Shown: piece after piece, positions 7,707 through 17,253 of the stretch | Position numbering within the stretch: the first letter of the stretch is position 1 | Layout of the letters: the number at the start of each line of letters is the position of its first letter | Source of the DNA: JABDLO01 sp035327565 | GTDB lineage: Bacteria > Bacteroidota > Bacteroidia > Chitinophagales > Saprospiraceae | NCBI GenBank assembly: GCA_035327565.1 | Contig: DAOLDB010000011.1 | Span: forward strand, 1-64,000 | Direction: 5' to 3' | Length of the DNA stretch: 64,000 nucleotides | Notes under the pieces: generated by a model | Told to the model about the DNA's origin: nothing | What the model saw: only the letters and a program-made list of their open reading frames with translations | The model's database searches: none | Position numbers and translations under genes: made by a program

Positions 7707-10352
7707 TTACAGGGAAGGCAATAGCATAATGGCATTTTGCATCATTTTGCTTGGCCCCATCCAAAACATTCTGAACTGTGTATTATCAAGCAAATAAACA
7801 ATCTTACCTTTGCCAAGGTTTTGGACACCTGCAAAAGCTTTGCCTTTCAAATGCTGTCCGGCGTGAACAGGCAGATAGCCGGAAGCTAGCAGGTCGTTTT
7901 TGGCATATAATCCCACTGTCTGGAACCCCAGGGATGGTATGAGGGCGTCATCTCCAAATTTTAATGTGTATAATAAAGGCTTAATTCCAAAACCCAGGGG
8001 ATGTGTATGATCTATCGTGGCATGCAGAGCGGTACCAGGAGTTCTTCGTTTTCCAAAATATTGCTGCCGGTCTGCAAATGCAACTAATTTGGCCGCTTCG
8101 GAAGTATCTGCCGGAGGCACAGACAATTCTACAGGGGAAATCTTAGAAGCCTTAGAAGTAAAAAATGATGCTGCATTTTCTGTTGCAATCAAAGTTCCTC
8201 CTCCCTGAATCCAGTCTTTCAATACTTTTTGATATTCCTCATTGAAAACATCATTCAATTGATTACCACCTCCTGCCAGGATAAGTACATCATATGAACT
8301 GAGATCAGCCAGGCCATAGCGACTTCCGAACTTGGGCAGGGCTGTTTGTTCCAAAAGTTCAGTCTTTATTCTGTCAAGAGGAAATTGCGTTTCCACATCC
8401 ATTAAAAAATAGATTTGTCCATTGGACAATCCATTAAATGGGGGTCCAACCAGCATAGCCGTTTTTGGATGATTAAGTGGTCTGCTGTCCCTTGAAGCCA
8501 GATCAATACCCTCTTTCATTCTGCCGGAATGATGTCCTAAAATAGTGACTCCGGTTTCCCTGGCAATTTGCTCCATATCATCCTCTATTTTTATGGCATG
8601 CTCGGGATTGCTTCCTTTTAAAATAATGAGTGTACCGGCAGGATGCCACTGACTGCCGTCATAAAATGGCTTGGTTACGCATCGAACTCTGTATTTCTTT
8701 TTCCATAGAAGAGATAGTGCTTTGGCTGCATATCGCTGACCCCAATCTATAGAATAGGCATAGTTGGCATTCTTAGTGAGGACAGCCCCGGCGGGAGATA
8801 TTGCATTTTCCACTCTTTTTGTTCGTACTGTCAAAGGTTGGTTTACTTCAAAACACTCCAGATTGTACGCAAGAGGAAGCGACCATACAGACATATCATA
8901 CATAACAGAATCTTCAATTTCCATTGAATTGCTAAAAATACTATTGATTAATAAATGCCGTGCCTGGCTGGTAGAAATGATATAGTCGTTTTTATTGAAG
9001 AAAGTCCGCTCAGTTTTTCCCGTTCTATAATTTTTTGCCTGAATCGTAAAACTCTCTTCAGCCTGATCAATTTTCACTTGATGATGTGAAAGAATTCTCA
9101 ATACATCCTGAATATATGGATCCCCGTTATCAGGAAGGACATACGCTGTTACTGACGATTTGCTGTTTTTATGATCATGAGCATTCAGCGAATATTCCAA
9201 GAATAACTTTCTTTGCTCAACCCCCTTTCTGATAGTTGCCAACGAAGTAAGATATTGATCAAATACTCTTTGCCTGAATGTTAATATTGTTCCATCATCG
9301 GTTTCAACGGCTACACCCGCTCCAATTCCTCCTTGTTCCGTCAGCATGCCAATAGCCCCTAATACACTCGGGTAGCTTGATCCATACCCAGGATAAAAAA
9401 AATCAAATGCCTCTCGTGTAAAATAATTGATTTTGTGCTGATCAAAAGCTTTTGCATTGGCTTGTCCAATTGTGTCGGCCAAAGGTTCGTACATGTCAGG
9501 TAAAAATTTATTCCTGGGTGTAGTGCCGGGTACGGTAAAATAATTGGTATTGTATCCCATTTCATGATAGTCGGTATGAATATGGGGCATCCAATGGAGA
9601 TATTCAGCCGTATGCCCTCGGGACTCGGGATGCACACCCCATATCCAATCTCTGTTGAGGTCAAACCAATAATGATTGGTTCTCCCATTAGGCCAAGGTT
9701 CCTGATGTTCGAGGTCATCCGGATTCACAGCAGTGATTTGTCTACGCATGCTTTTGTACCAATATACATAGCGATCTCTTCCATCCGGATTAATGCAGGG
9801 AAATATGATGATTACTGACTGATTTAGTACGTTAATATGAGAAGCTTCATCAGAGGCCGCCAACTGATAGGCAATTTGTAATGCGGCTTCAGTGGAGGAG
9901 GCTTCGTTGCCATGAATATTGTAAGAAAAAGAAATGGTAACAGGTTGATTTTGTAAAAGCTCATTACGATCATTTAAAGATAAACTTTCAGGATCAGCAA
10001 TTTTGAGATTGCCTTCTCTGATCTGGGCCAGATTACGGTGGTTTTCTTCAGAGGTAATGATGATACTGTAAAGTTTTCTACCCTCATAGGTTGTCCCGTA
10101 CTCCCTTAACTTTACACGGGGAGATGTTTCCGCCAGCATTTTAACATATTGCTCCACATATGCATAAAAAGTAAAATCAGTACCTAATGGATAACCCAAA
10201 AATGATTCCGGCGAAGGTATGGATTTGTTGTACGCACTTTGGTCTTCAAATGCAAAGCGTTGAGGATTGAGGTCGGTTTGTCCTTTAATGGAAGGTATGG
10301 GTAAAAGGAGAATAGCAAGCAATAGGGTTTTGGTAATCAATCTTACGATCAT
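7707..10352 (-). CDS. Exported M14 zinc carboxypeptidase, large
   Basis: 881 residues from ATG 10352, which yields a good signal peptide ending near SIKGQ; an upstream in-frame start would add 20 residues before it. The M14 domain follows: zinc ligands H147 and E150 in NIHGNEASS, the substrate-binding NPDGRDR, and a third zinc histidine in the HTDYHEMGYNTN region. The C-terminal 350 residues include a flavodoxin/glutamine-amidotransferase-like segment (YDVLILAGGGNQ, GGGTLIATENA, and near the end GKIVYLLDNTQF), as in many large Bacteroidota M14 peptidases. It probably degrades peptides in the periplasm or outside the cell. The upstream zinc-ribbon gene lies 49 bases away on the same strand. 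Confidence 0.85.
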   Translation of the reverse strand: MIVRLITKTLLLAILLLPIPSIKGQTDLNPQRFAFEDQSAYNKSIPSPESFLGYPLGTDFTFYAYVEQYVKMLAETSPRVKLREYGTTYEGRKLYSIIITSEENHRNLAQIREGNLKIADPESLSLNDRNELLQNQPVTISFSYNIHGNEASSTEAALQIAYQLAASDEASHINVLNQSVIIIFPCINPDGRDRYVYWYKSMRRQITAVNPDDLEHQEPWPNGRTNHYWFDLNRDWIWGVHPESRGHTAEYLHWMPHIHTDYHEMGYNTNYFTVPGTTPRNKFLPDMYEPLADTIGQANAKAFDQHKINYFTREAFDFFYPGYGSSYPSVLGAIGMLTEQGGIGAGVAVETDDGTILTFRQRVFDQYLTSLATIRKGVEQRKLFLEYSLNAHDHKNSKSSVTAYVLPDNGDPYIQDVLRILSHHQVKIDQAEESFTIQAKNYRTGKTERTFFNKNDYIISTSQARHLLINSIFSNSMEIEDSVMYDMSVWSLPLAYNLECFEVNQPLTVRTKRVENAISPAGAVLTKNANYAYSIDWGQRYAAKALSLLWKKKYRVRCVTKPFYDGSQWHPAGTLIILKGSNPEHAIKIEDDMEQIARETGVTILGHHSGRMKEGIDLASRDSRPLNHPKTAMLVGPPFNGLSNGQIYFLMDVETQFPLDRIKTELLEQTALPKFGSRYGLADLSSYDVLILAGGGNQLNDVFNEEYQKVLKDWIQGGGTLIATENAASFFTSKASKISPVELSVPPADTSEAAKLVAFADRQQYFGKRRTPGTALHATIDHTHPLGFGIKPLLYTLKFGDDALIPSLGFQTVGLYAKNDLLASGYLPVHAGQHLKGKAFAGVQNLGKGKIVYLLDNTQFRMFWMGPSKMMQNAIMLLPSL

Positions 10353-10401
10353 AAAAAAAAAGTTTAATGTCAACAGGTAAAGATATGATTTAGTGATGGA
10401 T

Positions 10402-10761
10402 TTATTCCACATATTCTTTCCGTTCTACCAAAGCGAAACTCCCATTCTCCAGTTTTATATAGCCTTGCTCATAACAGAACCTATATTCTTTACCGGATTG
10501 GGTTATGTAAATATTAGTTATATAACCAAATTTAAAACCCAGATCCAAAAGTTGGGTCTTACTTACCTTGGTTTTACCCGTTGGATTGAGTGCCGCCAGA
10601 ATTCTCCGGTTTTTTCTGAGTATGTTGTTGATATTCCTCATAAAATTATTGACATCACTATTCAACCGATTATTATAGGTGGTTCTGCATTGGTCGGTAC
10701 AAAAACGCTTATCGACTCTACCAATGAATTCATCCTGACATTCCATACATTTCTTTTTCAT
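10402..10761 (-). CDS. Small zinc-ribbon protein, unknown function
   Basis: 119 residues. The N-terminus has four cysteines C5, C8, C21 and C25 (CMEC...FCTDQC), a zinc-ribbon with spacing C-x2-C-x12-C-x3-C, followed by RTTYNNRLN. The middle is a basic helix (NNILRKNRRILAAL), and the C-terminal half looks like a small beta-sheet domain. Proteins of this design are widespread in Bacteroidota without assigned role. A nucleic-acid-binding function is an inference from the ribbon and the basic helix. It precedes the M14 peptidase gene on the same strand. There is no signal peptide, so it should be cytoplasmic. Confidence 0.7.
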   Translation of the reverse strand: MKKKCMECQDEFIGRVDKRFCTDQCRTTYNNRLNSDVNNFMRNINNILRKNRRILAALNPTGKTKVSKTQLLDLGFKFGYITNIYITQSGKEYRFCYEQGYIKLENGSFALVERKEYVE

Positions 10762-11131
10762 TATTTCCGGTTTTTATTATATAATAAACTATCCATATAA
10801 AACTCAATCAGAGTTTTTCAGCATAATTTTTCAGTATTGCAAGTTGAATTTAACATTGAACTTATCATGATTTACTAAGTACATCCGAAATGGGAAAACC
10901 TTTGAATAAAGTTTGCCTTTAAAAGGGTCAGCTTATGTTTAACCGTTTAAAGTTAAGACCTCTTTATTATAAATGCAAGAAAACCACAGAGATTTTCATT
11001 CATTTAAATTGCAGAATGAAAATAATATGTGGATTTTAGCTTACAATGAATATTATAGATATTGATACCAATATGTTTCATAGATGACATTGCTAACACT
11101 ATATTATTTAAAAAGCATATTTTTGTAAAAA
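10762..11131. other. Divergent intergenic region
   Basis: 370 bases between the divergently transcribed zinc-ribbon and SatD-like genes. A short hairpin with a 7-bp stem (AAAACTC, loop AATCA, GAGTTTT) lies at 10799-10817, upstream of the zinc-ribbon start; it is AT-rich and could be chance. At 11118-11125, TATTTTTG matches the Bacteroidota -7 box TAnnTTTG, only 6 bases before the SatD start, which would give a leaderless transcript; no -33 TTTG is found at the right distance. No gene is visible in the rest. Confidence 0.35.
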
Positions 11132-11740
11132 ATGAATCTTATGGTTAGTATTATTACAGGTAACATCTTGAAATCAAACAAAGTAGACCAGGAAAAATGG
11201 TTGAAGGAGTTAAGGGATGTTTTAAATGGTTATGGATCCAATCCGGGTGATTGGGAAATTTTTAAGAATGACCATTTTATGTTGAAAGTTGATGCTGAGA
11301 ATAGTTTAAGAGCAGCTATTCACATCAAGGCAGCTATGACAAACCTTAAACCACTTCGAGTCAAAATTGGAATTGGCATAGGAGACATTGCTTCCCTTTC
11401 TCAAAAAATTACTATGGCAACCGGTTCTGCGATGCTGAGATCTTCCAATTGTTATGAGAAATTGCGAAAAAGAAATCTTGGAATCCAATCCGGTAACAAA
11501 CGAAACGATGCATTGATCAATCTGATGTTTGACCTATCAGCATTGTCGATGGATGCATGGTCAAGTGTAGCGGCAGGAGTGGTTCGGAAAGCGCTTGAAA
11601 ATCCCCAGGCAACACAAAGTGATTTGGCAGATATGCTTGGTATTACCCAAAGCAATATCAGCCGGGGTTTGAAAAGGGCAGGATTTGAAGAGGTGATGAG
11701 GATGAATGATTACTACAAAGAAATTATTCATCAAAACTAA
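11132..11740 (+). CDS. SatD-like protein with C-terminal helix-turn-helix
   Basis: 202 residues. The N-terminal part (VSIITGNILKS, then WEIFKNDHFMLKV and VKIGIGIGDIASL) matches the SatD domain, which has a nucleotidyl-cyclase-like appearance. The C-terminus holds a helix-turn-helix (ATQSDLADMLGITQSNISRG). SatD was named from a streptococcal acid-tolerance locus; its molecular role is not settled. An autoregulator or ligand-responsive repressor is my inference from the domain pair. In many Bacteroidota SatD genes sit beside a small DUF3307 membrane protein; none is present here. ATG 11141 is an alternative start three codons in. Confidence 0.7.
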   Translation: MNLMVSIITGNILKSNKVDQEKWLKELRDVLNGYGSNPGDWEIFKNDHFMLKVDAENSLRAAIHIKAAMTNLKPLRVKIGIGIGDIASLSQKITMATGSAMLRSSNCYEKLRKRNLGIQSGNKRNDALINLMFDLSALSMDAWSSVAAGVVRKALENPQATQSDLADMLGITQSNISRGLKRAGFEEVMRMNDYYKEIIHQN

Positions 11741-11742
11741 CA

Positions 11743-12900
11743 TCACGTTAATGAGAATCCTATTTTTTTAACAAATTCCATGCCTTTGAGCAGTTGGTCT
11801 TTACTGATAAATTCATTAGCACGATGTGCTTGTTCAATGGATCCTGGTCCGCAAATGATGGTTTCAAAGCCAGCTTCAGCAAATTGTCCTGCTTCTGCAG
11901 CATATGCTACAGTTCCTGTAGTATGATGGCCTGTTAAATTTTTAATCCAACTTACTATGGAAAAATGATCAGGAGTATCCAAAGCGGGAACCGGGGGATG
12001 GTGAAGGACTGATTTTATTGAAAACTCAGGAAACAATGTGCGGAGTTCCATTTCTTTTCTACGACAATAATGGTTGAAGTCATTTAATATATTTTCGATA
12101 GAGTTTTTTGGTATTACTCTTATATCCCATTTGAATCGACACCGGTCAGCGATAACGTTCGTAGCAATACCTCCATCTATCGTTCCAACATGCAAAGTAG
12201 AATGAGGAGGGGTAAAACGTAAATCCAATTGATTTTCGTTGATCAATTGATCCATTTTTCGCTCAATCCATAGGATCAAATCCGCAGCTACATGAATAGC
12301 GCTCACTTCCTCATTGATGCGACTGCTATGACCTTCAGAACCTTTTACCTGGGTTTCTATAACACAAATTCCTTTTTGGCCGGTTATTGGTTGCAATAAT
12401 GAGGGTTCCCCGATCACAGCATAGGAAGGCTTTTCTTTGTATGTGGAAAGTATACTTCTGGCTAACTCCGGGGCGGCCAAACAACCTATTTCTTCATCAT
12501 AGGAAAAAGCGAAATACACAGGTTTTTGAAGGGGCAACTGTTTTAAAAATGAGATATTGGCAAGACAGGTAGCTATAAATCCTTTCATGTCACAGGATCC
12601 GCGGGCATATAATCGACCGTCATTTTTTTCTGTAAGTACAAAAGGATTACTATTCCATGCCTGTCCTTCTACAGGGACAACGTCAGTATGCCCGGAGAGG
12701 ATTATACCACCATCTTTTGGTGGACCAATTCTGCAATGAATTGAAGCTTTCTTTTCAGTTTTATTTTCAACCCATTCATAATCAATATTTTCTTTCTGAA
12801 GAATTCCGGAAATATACTCTGCTATCTCAATATTAGAATCGCCTCCGAAAACCGGAAAGGAAACCAGGTCTGTTAAAATTTGTTGAACTGTTTTAATCAT
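11743..12900 (-). CDS. argE: N-acetylornithine deacetylase-like M20 hydrolase
   Basis: 385 residues from ATG 12900 (MIKTVQQILTDLVSFP); a frame extension of 18 residues upstream is not protein-like. The M20 metal ligands are visible: SGHTDVVP (His), ARGSCDMKG (Asp), SYDEEIGC (catalytic Glu and metal Glu) and AHRANE (His) near the end. The sequence follows ArgE, which removes acetyl from N-acetylornithine in arginine synthesis, but no other arg gene is nearby. It lies 34 bases after a YfcC-type carrier, so a catabolic role, cleaving an N-acylated amino acid that the carrier brings in, is equally plausible. The symbol is given on family resemblance. Confidence 0.75.
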   Translation of the reverse strand: MIKTVQQILTDLVSFPVFGGDSNIEIAEYISGILQKENIDYEWVENKTEKKASIHCRIGPPKDGGIILSGHTDVVPVEGQAWNSNPFVLTEKNDGRLYARGSCDMKGFIATCLANISFLKQLPLQKPVYFAFSYDEEIGCLAAPELARSILSTYKEKPSYAVIGEPSLLQPITGQKGICVIETQVKGSEGHSSRINEEVSAIHVAADLILWIERKMDQLINENQLDLRFTPPHSTLHVGTIDGGIATNVIADRCRFKWDIRVIPKNSIENILNDFNHYCRRKEMELRTLFPEFSIKSVLHHPPVPALDTPDHFSIVSWIKNLTGHHTTGTVAYAAEAGQFAEAGFETIICGPGSIEQAHRANEFISKDQLLKGMEFVKKIGFSLT

Positions 12901-12934
12901 AATTATACATTCAAAGTTGAAATTTTTATTGTTT

Positions 12935-14344
12935 TTAAGCAGGACCCCATTCAATAATGACCGTAATGGTCAATACCACCCATGAAATGACAAGCACTAC
13001 AATAGCGAGGGGGAAAATGAATCGAATCCATCGATCCACAGGTACCCGGCATAGAGAAAGCATAGCTATCAGACCCCCTAGGGTAGGGTTGAACAGATTG
13101 GTTACACCATCGCCAATCTGGAAAGCCAGAATTGTAGTTTGCCGGGTCAGTCCGAGCAGGTCACCTACAGGAATCATTATGGGAAGGGTAGCAAGAGCCT
13201 GGCCGCTTCCCGATGGAATGAACAGATTTATACAAGATTGTGCGGCTGACATTGAAATGGCCGCCAGTTGTGAGGGAATCATTGTAAGAAAACCTGCCAA
13301 TTTATAGCAAATGGTATCGGCAATTTCACCCATCTCAAGCAAAACTTTAATGGTAGTGGCATATCCTACCATAAAAGCACCCGGAGCGGCTATCGATATC
13401 GATTTAAAAGCCGTTTCGCTGATCACTTTGCCACCCAAACCACCACAAAACCCTGCCGCAACGGCAATCATAAGAAAAATTGAGGAAATTTCATTGATGT
13501 ACCATCCATATTGAAAAATACCGAATAACATAAAAACTAATCCGATCAAAAATATGCCAAGGATTAGAAAATTATTCGGAGTAATATAATATTGACTAAT
13601 ATTTTTTGACAAGGCCAATCCTTCAGTATCCAAACCCATTCCCCTGCTTTTTTTCGGATATTTAATGATTCTCTTAAAATACCTGACATTAAAATAAGCT
13701 AAAGCCGATAACCCTGCTAAACATAAAAGGGATCGAATGATCGCACCTGAGAACATGGGCATTTCTGCAATTTGATGCCCAACACCTACAGTGTACGGAT
13801 TGATGGGGGATAGCCCGAAACCGACGGTAATGGCGCCAACGCTCATTCCTGCCGCCAATATAAGATCTCCACCTAATGCCAGTCCCAAAACCGCCGCAAT
13901 CGGTACCATCGCTATATTGTTTTCGTACCCTACTGCCACGCCCAAAAGACCATATATATAAGTAACTATGACAACAATCAGAAATCTGCGTTTTAATCCC
14001 AGTTTTTTGATTACTGTACCAATAACATTTTCCACCATTCTTGTTTTTTCAAGAATTCCAAACATAATTCCTCCTGCCAGAACAGCAAAAATTATTTCGG
14101 CAGCAGTCTTAAAACCTAAGGGTATGGCTTTGAACATGTTTAAAATAGACACAGGTTGGGAATCTTTAAGAACATAAGTGCCTGGGATGACACGCATTTT
14201 ACCATCAATTACTTCTCTTTGAAATGATCCGGCCGGAATGATATACGTAAGTATCGTGACCAGTAGAATAATACCAAACAATATTACCACGGGGTGAGGT
14301 ATCTTTTCATACCATTTTTCTTGATTTTCAACCTTTGACTCCAT
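12935..14344 (-). CDS. YfcC-family carrier (DcuC-like ion transporter superfamily)
   Basis: 469 residues, about 12 membrane helices. It opens with KIPHPVVILFGIILLVTI followed by YIIPAGSF, a hallmark of YfcC/ArcD-like carriers, and has the conserved loop GLSPINPYTVGVGHQIAEMP and the re-entrant-like FIPSGSGQALATLPIM. Family members are annotated as basic amino-acid antiporters or C4-dicarboxylate carriers; direct evidence is sparse, so I leave the substrate open. The 34-base gap to the ArgE-like deacylase on the same strand suggests that both serve uptake and hydrolysis of an amino-acid derivative. Confidence 0.8.
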   Translation of the reverse strand: MESKVENQEKWYEKIPHPVVILFGIILLVTILTYIIPAGSFQREVIDGKMRVIPGTYVLKDSQPVSILNMFKAIPLGFKTAAEIIFAVLAGGIMFGILEKTRMVENVIGTVIKKLGLKRRFLIVVIVTYIYGLLGVAVGYENNIAMVPIAAVLGLALGGDLILAAGMSVGAITVGFGLSPINPYTVGVGHQIAEMPMFSGAIIRSLLCLAGLSALAYFNVRYFKRIIKYPKKSRGMGLDTEGLALSKNISQYYITPNNFLILGIFLIGLVFMLFGIFQYGWYINEISSIFLMIAVAAGFCGGLGGKVISETAFKSISIAAPGAFMVGYATTIKVLLEMGEIADTICYKLAGFLTMIPSQLAAISMSAAQSCINLFIPSGSGQALATLPIMIPVGDLLGLTRQTTILAFQIGDGVTNLFNPTLGGLIAMLSLCRVPVDRWIRFIFPLAIVVLVISWVVLTITVIIEWGPA

Positions 14345-14497
14345 GCGATTTGTGTAAGAGAGGTAAACTTACAAAAACTTGAATGGAAGAATACTACTCA
14401 GGAAACTTTTGAAGAAAAGAGTAATCAGATATCTTTCAATACAATATATGTATTTTTGCGTTGAGGAAAGATCAATCTTGAAAAATGATTGCATGGT

Positions 14498-14533
14498 TTT
14501 GGCAATAAATTAAATATATTTATAATATATTTG
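14498..14533 (+). promoter_or_regulatory. Candidate promoter of parC
   Basis: TATATTTG at 14526-14533 is an exact match to the Bacteroidota -7 box TAnnTTTG. A TTTG at 14498-14501 lies 24 bases upstream, slightly longer than the common 19-21, so the -33 assignment is uncertain. A second -7-like TATTTTTG occurs at 14451-14458. The start of parC is 58 bases downstream. The region is AT-rich, so chance matches are likely. Confidence 0.3.
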
Positions 14534-14590
14534 TCATTGATCATATAACGAATAATAGCATTATTCTTATCTATTGGTTTAAAAAGTAAA

Positions 14591-17245
14591 ATGGAAGATA
14601 AAGTAATTAGTCTTTCGGGAATGTATAAGGAGTATTTTTTGGATTATGCCTCCTATGTAATACTCGAACGAGCAGTACCTCATATCCATGATGGATTGAA
14701 ACCTGTGCAGCGCCGAATACTTTATAGTATGAGGCAAATGGATGACGGCCGGTATCACAAAGTGGCCAATATCATTGGTCAGACCATGCAATATCATCCG
14801 CATGGAGATGCAGCCATTGGAGATGCTTTGGTCAATCTGGGTCAAAAAGATCTTTTAATCGATTGTCAGGGCAATTGGGGAGATGTACGTACCGGTGATT
14901 CAGCAGCGGCTTCAAGGTATATTGAAGCCCGGTTGTCTAAATTTGCCCTGGAAGTACTCTTCAACCCTCAAACTACTCAATGGCAATTGTCATATGATGG
15001 CAGAAAAAATGAGCCGGTCACATTGCCAGCAAAATTTCCACTTTTACTTGCCCAGGGAGTGGAAGGAATTGCTGTAGGGCTTGCTACAAAGATTCTTCCC
15101 CACAATTTCAATGAACTTCTCAAGGCTTCAATCAGCTTGCTTCAGGGGAAAAAAGTGAGAATATATCCTGACTTTCAGACAGGTGGGATGATAGACGTGA
15201 GTGAATATGAAAGTGGTGTGAGAGGAGGTCGAGTGAAAGTAAGAGCCAAAATAAATATGGTTGACAAAAATACTTTGTCAATTACAGAATTGCCTTTTGG
15301 AGTAAGCACAGGATCACTCATTGAAAGCATATTGAAAGCGAATGAAAAGGGACAGATAAAAATCAAAAAAATTACAGACAATACTGCTAAAGAAGTTGAA
15401 ATCCAACTGGAGCTTTTGCCTGGCATTTCTCCGGATTTGACGATGGATGCGCTATATGCCTTCACTCAATGTGAGGTTTCTATTTCTACCAACAGCTGTG
15501 TCATTATTGACAATAAACCTCATTTTTTACCTGTTGAAGAAATTCTTCGTATTTGTACAGATCAGACGCTTACATTATTAAAGAGAGAACTTGAAATCAG
15601 GAAGGGGGAACTGGAGGAGCGTTGGCATATGGCCAGTCTTGAAAAGGTATTTATAGAGAAGCGTATTTATCACGATATCGAAGAATGTGAATCCTGGGAA
15701 GACGTAATAGTAACCATTCGGCAAGGGTTGAAAATATATGTGGCGACTCCTGAAGATCTTTCTGGAGAAAGTGAGCACCGGCTTTTACTGAAGCGCAATA
15801 TCACGGAAGAAGATATCATAAAACTCACTGAGATTAGAATAAAAAGAATTTCGAAGTATAATACCTTTAAAGCGGATGAACTTATTTTGAATATTGAGGA
15901 GGAGCTTAAAGAAACACTGCATCATCTGGGTCACCTGACAGAGTTCACCATATCCTGGTATCAAAATCTGATCGATAAATATGGTAAAGACAAAAACCGG
16001 AAAACATTAATTACCTCATTCGATAAAGTTGAAGTTCAACAGGTAGTTGCCAATAACGCAAAGCTATACGTTGATCGCAAGGAGGGATTTATTGGTATGG
16101 GGATGAAAAAGGATGAATTCGTTTGTGAATGTTCTGACATTGATGATATCATTGTAATGACAAGAGAAGGCATTTGTATTGTAACACGTATAACCGATAA
16201 AACTTTTGTAGGCAAAAATATAATCCATGTGGACGTTTGGAAAAAAAATGATGAAAGAACAACGTACAACATGATCTACCTGGATGATTCCAACGGACGT
16301 TCCATGGCGAAAAGGTTTAATATTTCTGCCATCACCCGGGATAAACCCTACCAAATTGCCAAAGGTGGAAAAAATGTCCGTGTGCATTACCTGACGGTTC
16401 AGCCCAATGGAGAATCGGAAATGGTTCAGGTACAATTAACACAATCCTGTACAGCAAAAAAGAAAATTTTTACATTTGATTTTGCTGAAATCGCCATTAA
16501 AGGAAGGGAAGCGAAAGGGAATATAGTGACCCGCTACCCGGTAAGGAAGATAAGTCAGATATCGGTAGGAAAATCTTCTTTGGGTGCCTTGAAGGTTTGG
16601 ATGGATGAAGTCAGTGGTAAATTAAATACAGAAGGAAGAGGATTATATATTGGAGCATTCGATACAGGAGCTAAACTACTGATGATATTCAAAGATGGAA
16701 GCTATGAATTGAGTGAATTGGATTTAAACAAAAAAATTGATCCATCGCGCATTACTTATATTCATCGTTTTGATCCGAGAACACCCATATCTGTTTTATA
16801 TTTTGAAGGTGAAAAGGAATGGTCAATGGTAAAACGTTTTCTTGTGGAAACCACTACATTGGATCAATCTTTCACTTTTATTTCCGATTCATCAGGCTCT
16901 AAGCTTTATTATGCCAGCCAGCATCCCCAACCTAAAGTGCTATACAGCTATAAAATAAACGGTCAGAAGCATGAAGAATCTTTGGATTTTAATTCATTCA
17001 TTGATGTGAAAGGATGGAAAGCCATGGGCAATAAGTTGGGTGAATTTAAAATTCTGAAAGTCACCCGGTTGGAAAGCGAATTGGATAGTATAAACATTGA
17101 TGAAACTCCTTCAAGCGAAGAGTCTGGAAATGAAAAGAGTTTTCATGATAAAGGGGGTGGAAGTCCATCAAATTCGTTAAATCAGGACAATGAAAATTTA
17201 AATGGTAAGTATAAACCCGGGGATACCATTGAGTTGGACTTTTAA
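14591..17245 (+). CDS. parC: DNA topoisomerase IV subunit A
   Basis: 884 residues. The type IIA winged-helix breakage domain starts at once: DGLKPVQRRIL (Arg 41-42), HPHGD (70-73), and the active tyrosine Y110 in AAASRYIEARL. A coiled-coil tower follows (about 330-450), then a C-terminal domain of five to six blade-like repeats (for example MTREGICIVTRI, GREAKGNIVTRYPV), ending in a low-complexity acidic tail. The length and the absence of a full GyrA box support ParC rather than GyrA. It works with ParE to decatenate daughter chromosomes. parE is not adjacent; the neighbours are on the opposite strand, so the gene is transcribed alone. Confidence 0.9.
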   Translation: MEDKVISLSGMYKEYFLDYASYVILERAVPHIHDGLKPVQRRILYSMRQMDDGRYHKVANIIGQTMQYHPHGDAAIGDALVNLGQKDLLIDCQGNWGDVRTGDSAAASRYIEARLSKFALEVLFNPQTTQWQLSYDGRKNEPVTLPAKFPLLLAQGVEGIAVGLATKILPHNFNELLKASISLLQGKKVRIYPDFQTGGMIDVSEYESGVRGGRVKVRAKINMVDKNTLSITELPFGVSTGSLIESILKANEKGQIKIKKITDNTAKEVEIQLELLPGISPDLTMDALYAFTQCEVSISTNSCVIIDNKPHFLPVEEILRICTDQTLTLLKRELEIRKGELEERWHMASLEKVFIEKRIYHDIEECESWEDVIVTIRQGLKIYVATPEDLSGESEHRLLLKRNITEEDIIKLTEIRIKRISKYNTFKADELILNIEEELKETLHHLGHLTEFTISWYQNLIDKYGKDKNRKTLITSFDKVEVQQVVANNAKLYVDRKEGFIGMGMKKDEFVCECSDIDDIIVMTREGICIVTRITDKTFVGKNIIHVDVWKKNDERTTYNMIYLDDSNGRSMAKRFNISAITRDKPYQIAKGGKNVRVHYLTVQPNGESEMVQVQLTQSCTAKKKIFTFDFAEIAIKGREAKGNIVTRYPVRKISQISVGKSSLGALKVWMDEVSGKLNTEGRGLYIGAFDTGAKLLMIFKDGSYELSELDLNKKIDPSRITYIHRFDPRTPISVLYFEGEKEWSMVKRFLVETTTLDQSFTFISDSSGSKLYYASQHPQPKVLYSYKINGQKHEESLDFNSFIDVKGWKAMGNKLGEFKILKVTRLESELDSINIDETPSSEESGNEKSFHDKGGGSPSNSLNQDNENLNGKYKPGDTIELDF

Positions 17246-17253
17246 CCACAGAA

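Noticed and set aside
12957..13307. 116-codon plus-strand frame opposite the YfcC-type gene
   Set aside because: Low-complexity antisense of membrane helices; no protein family character.
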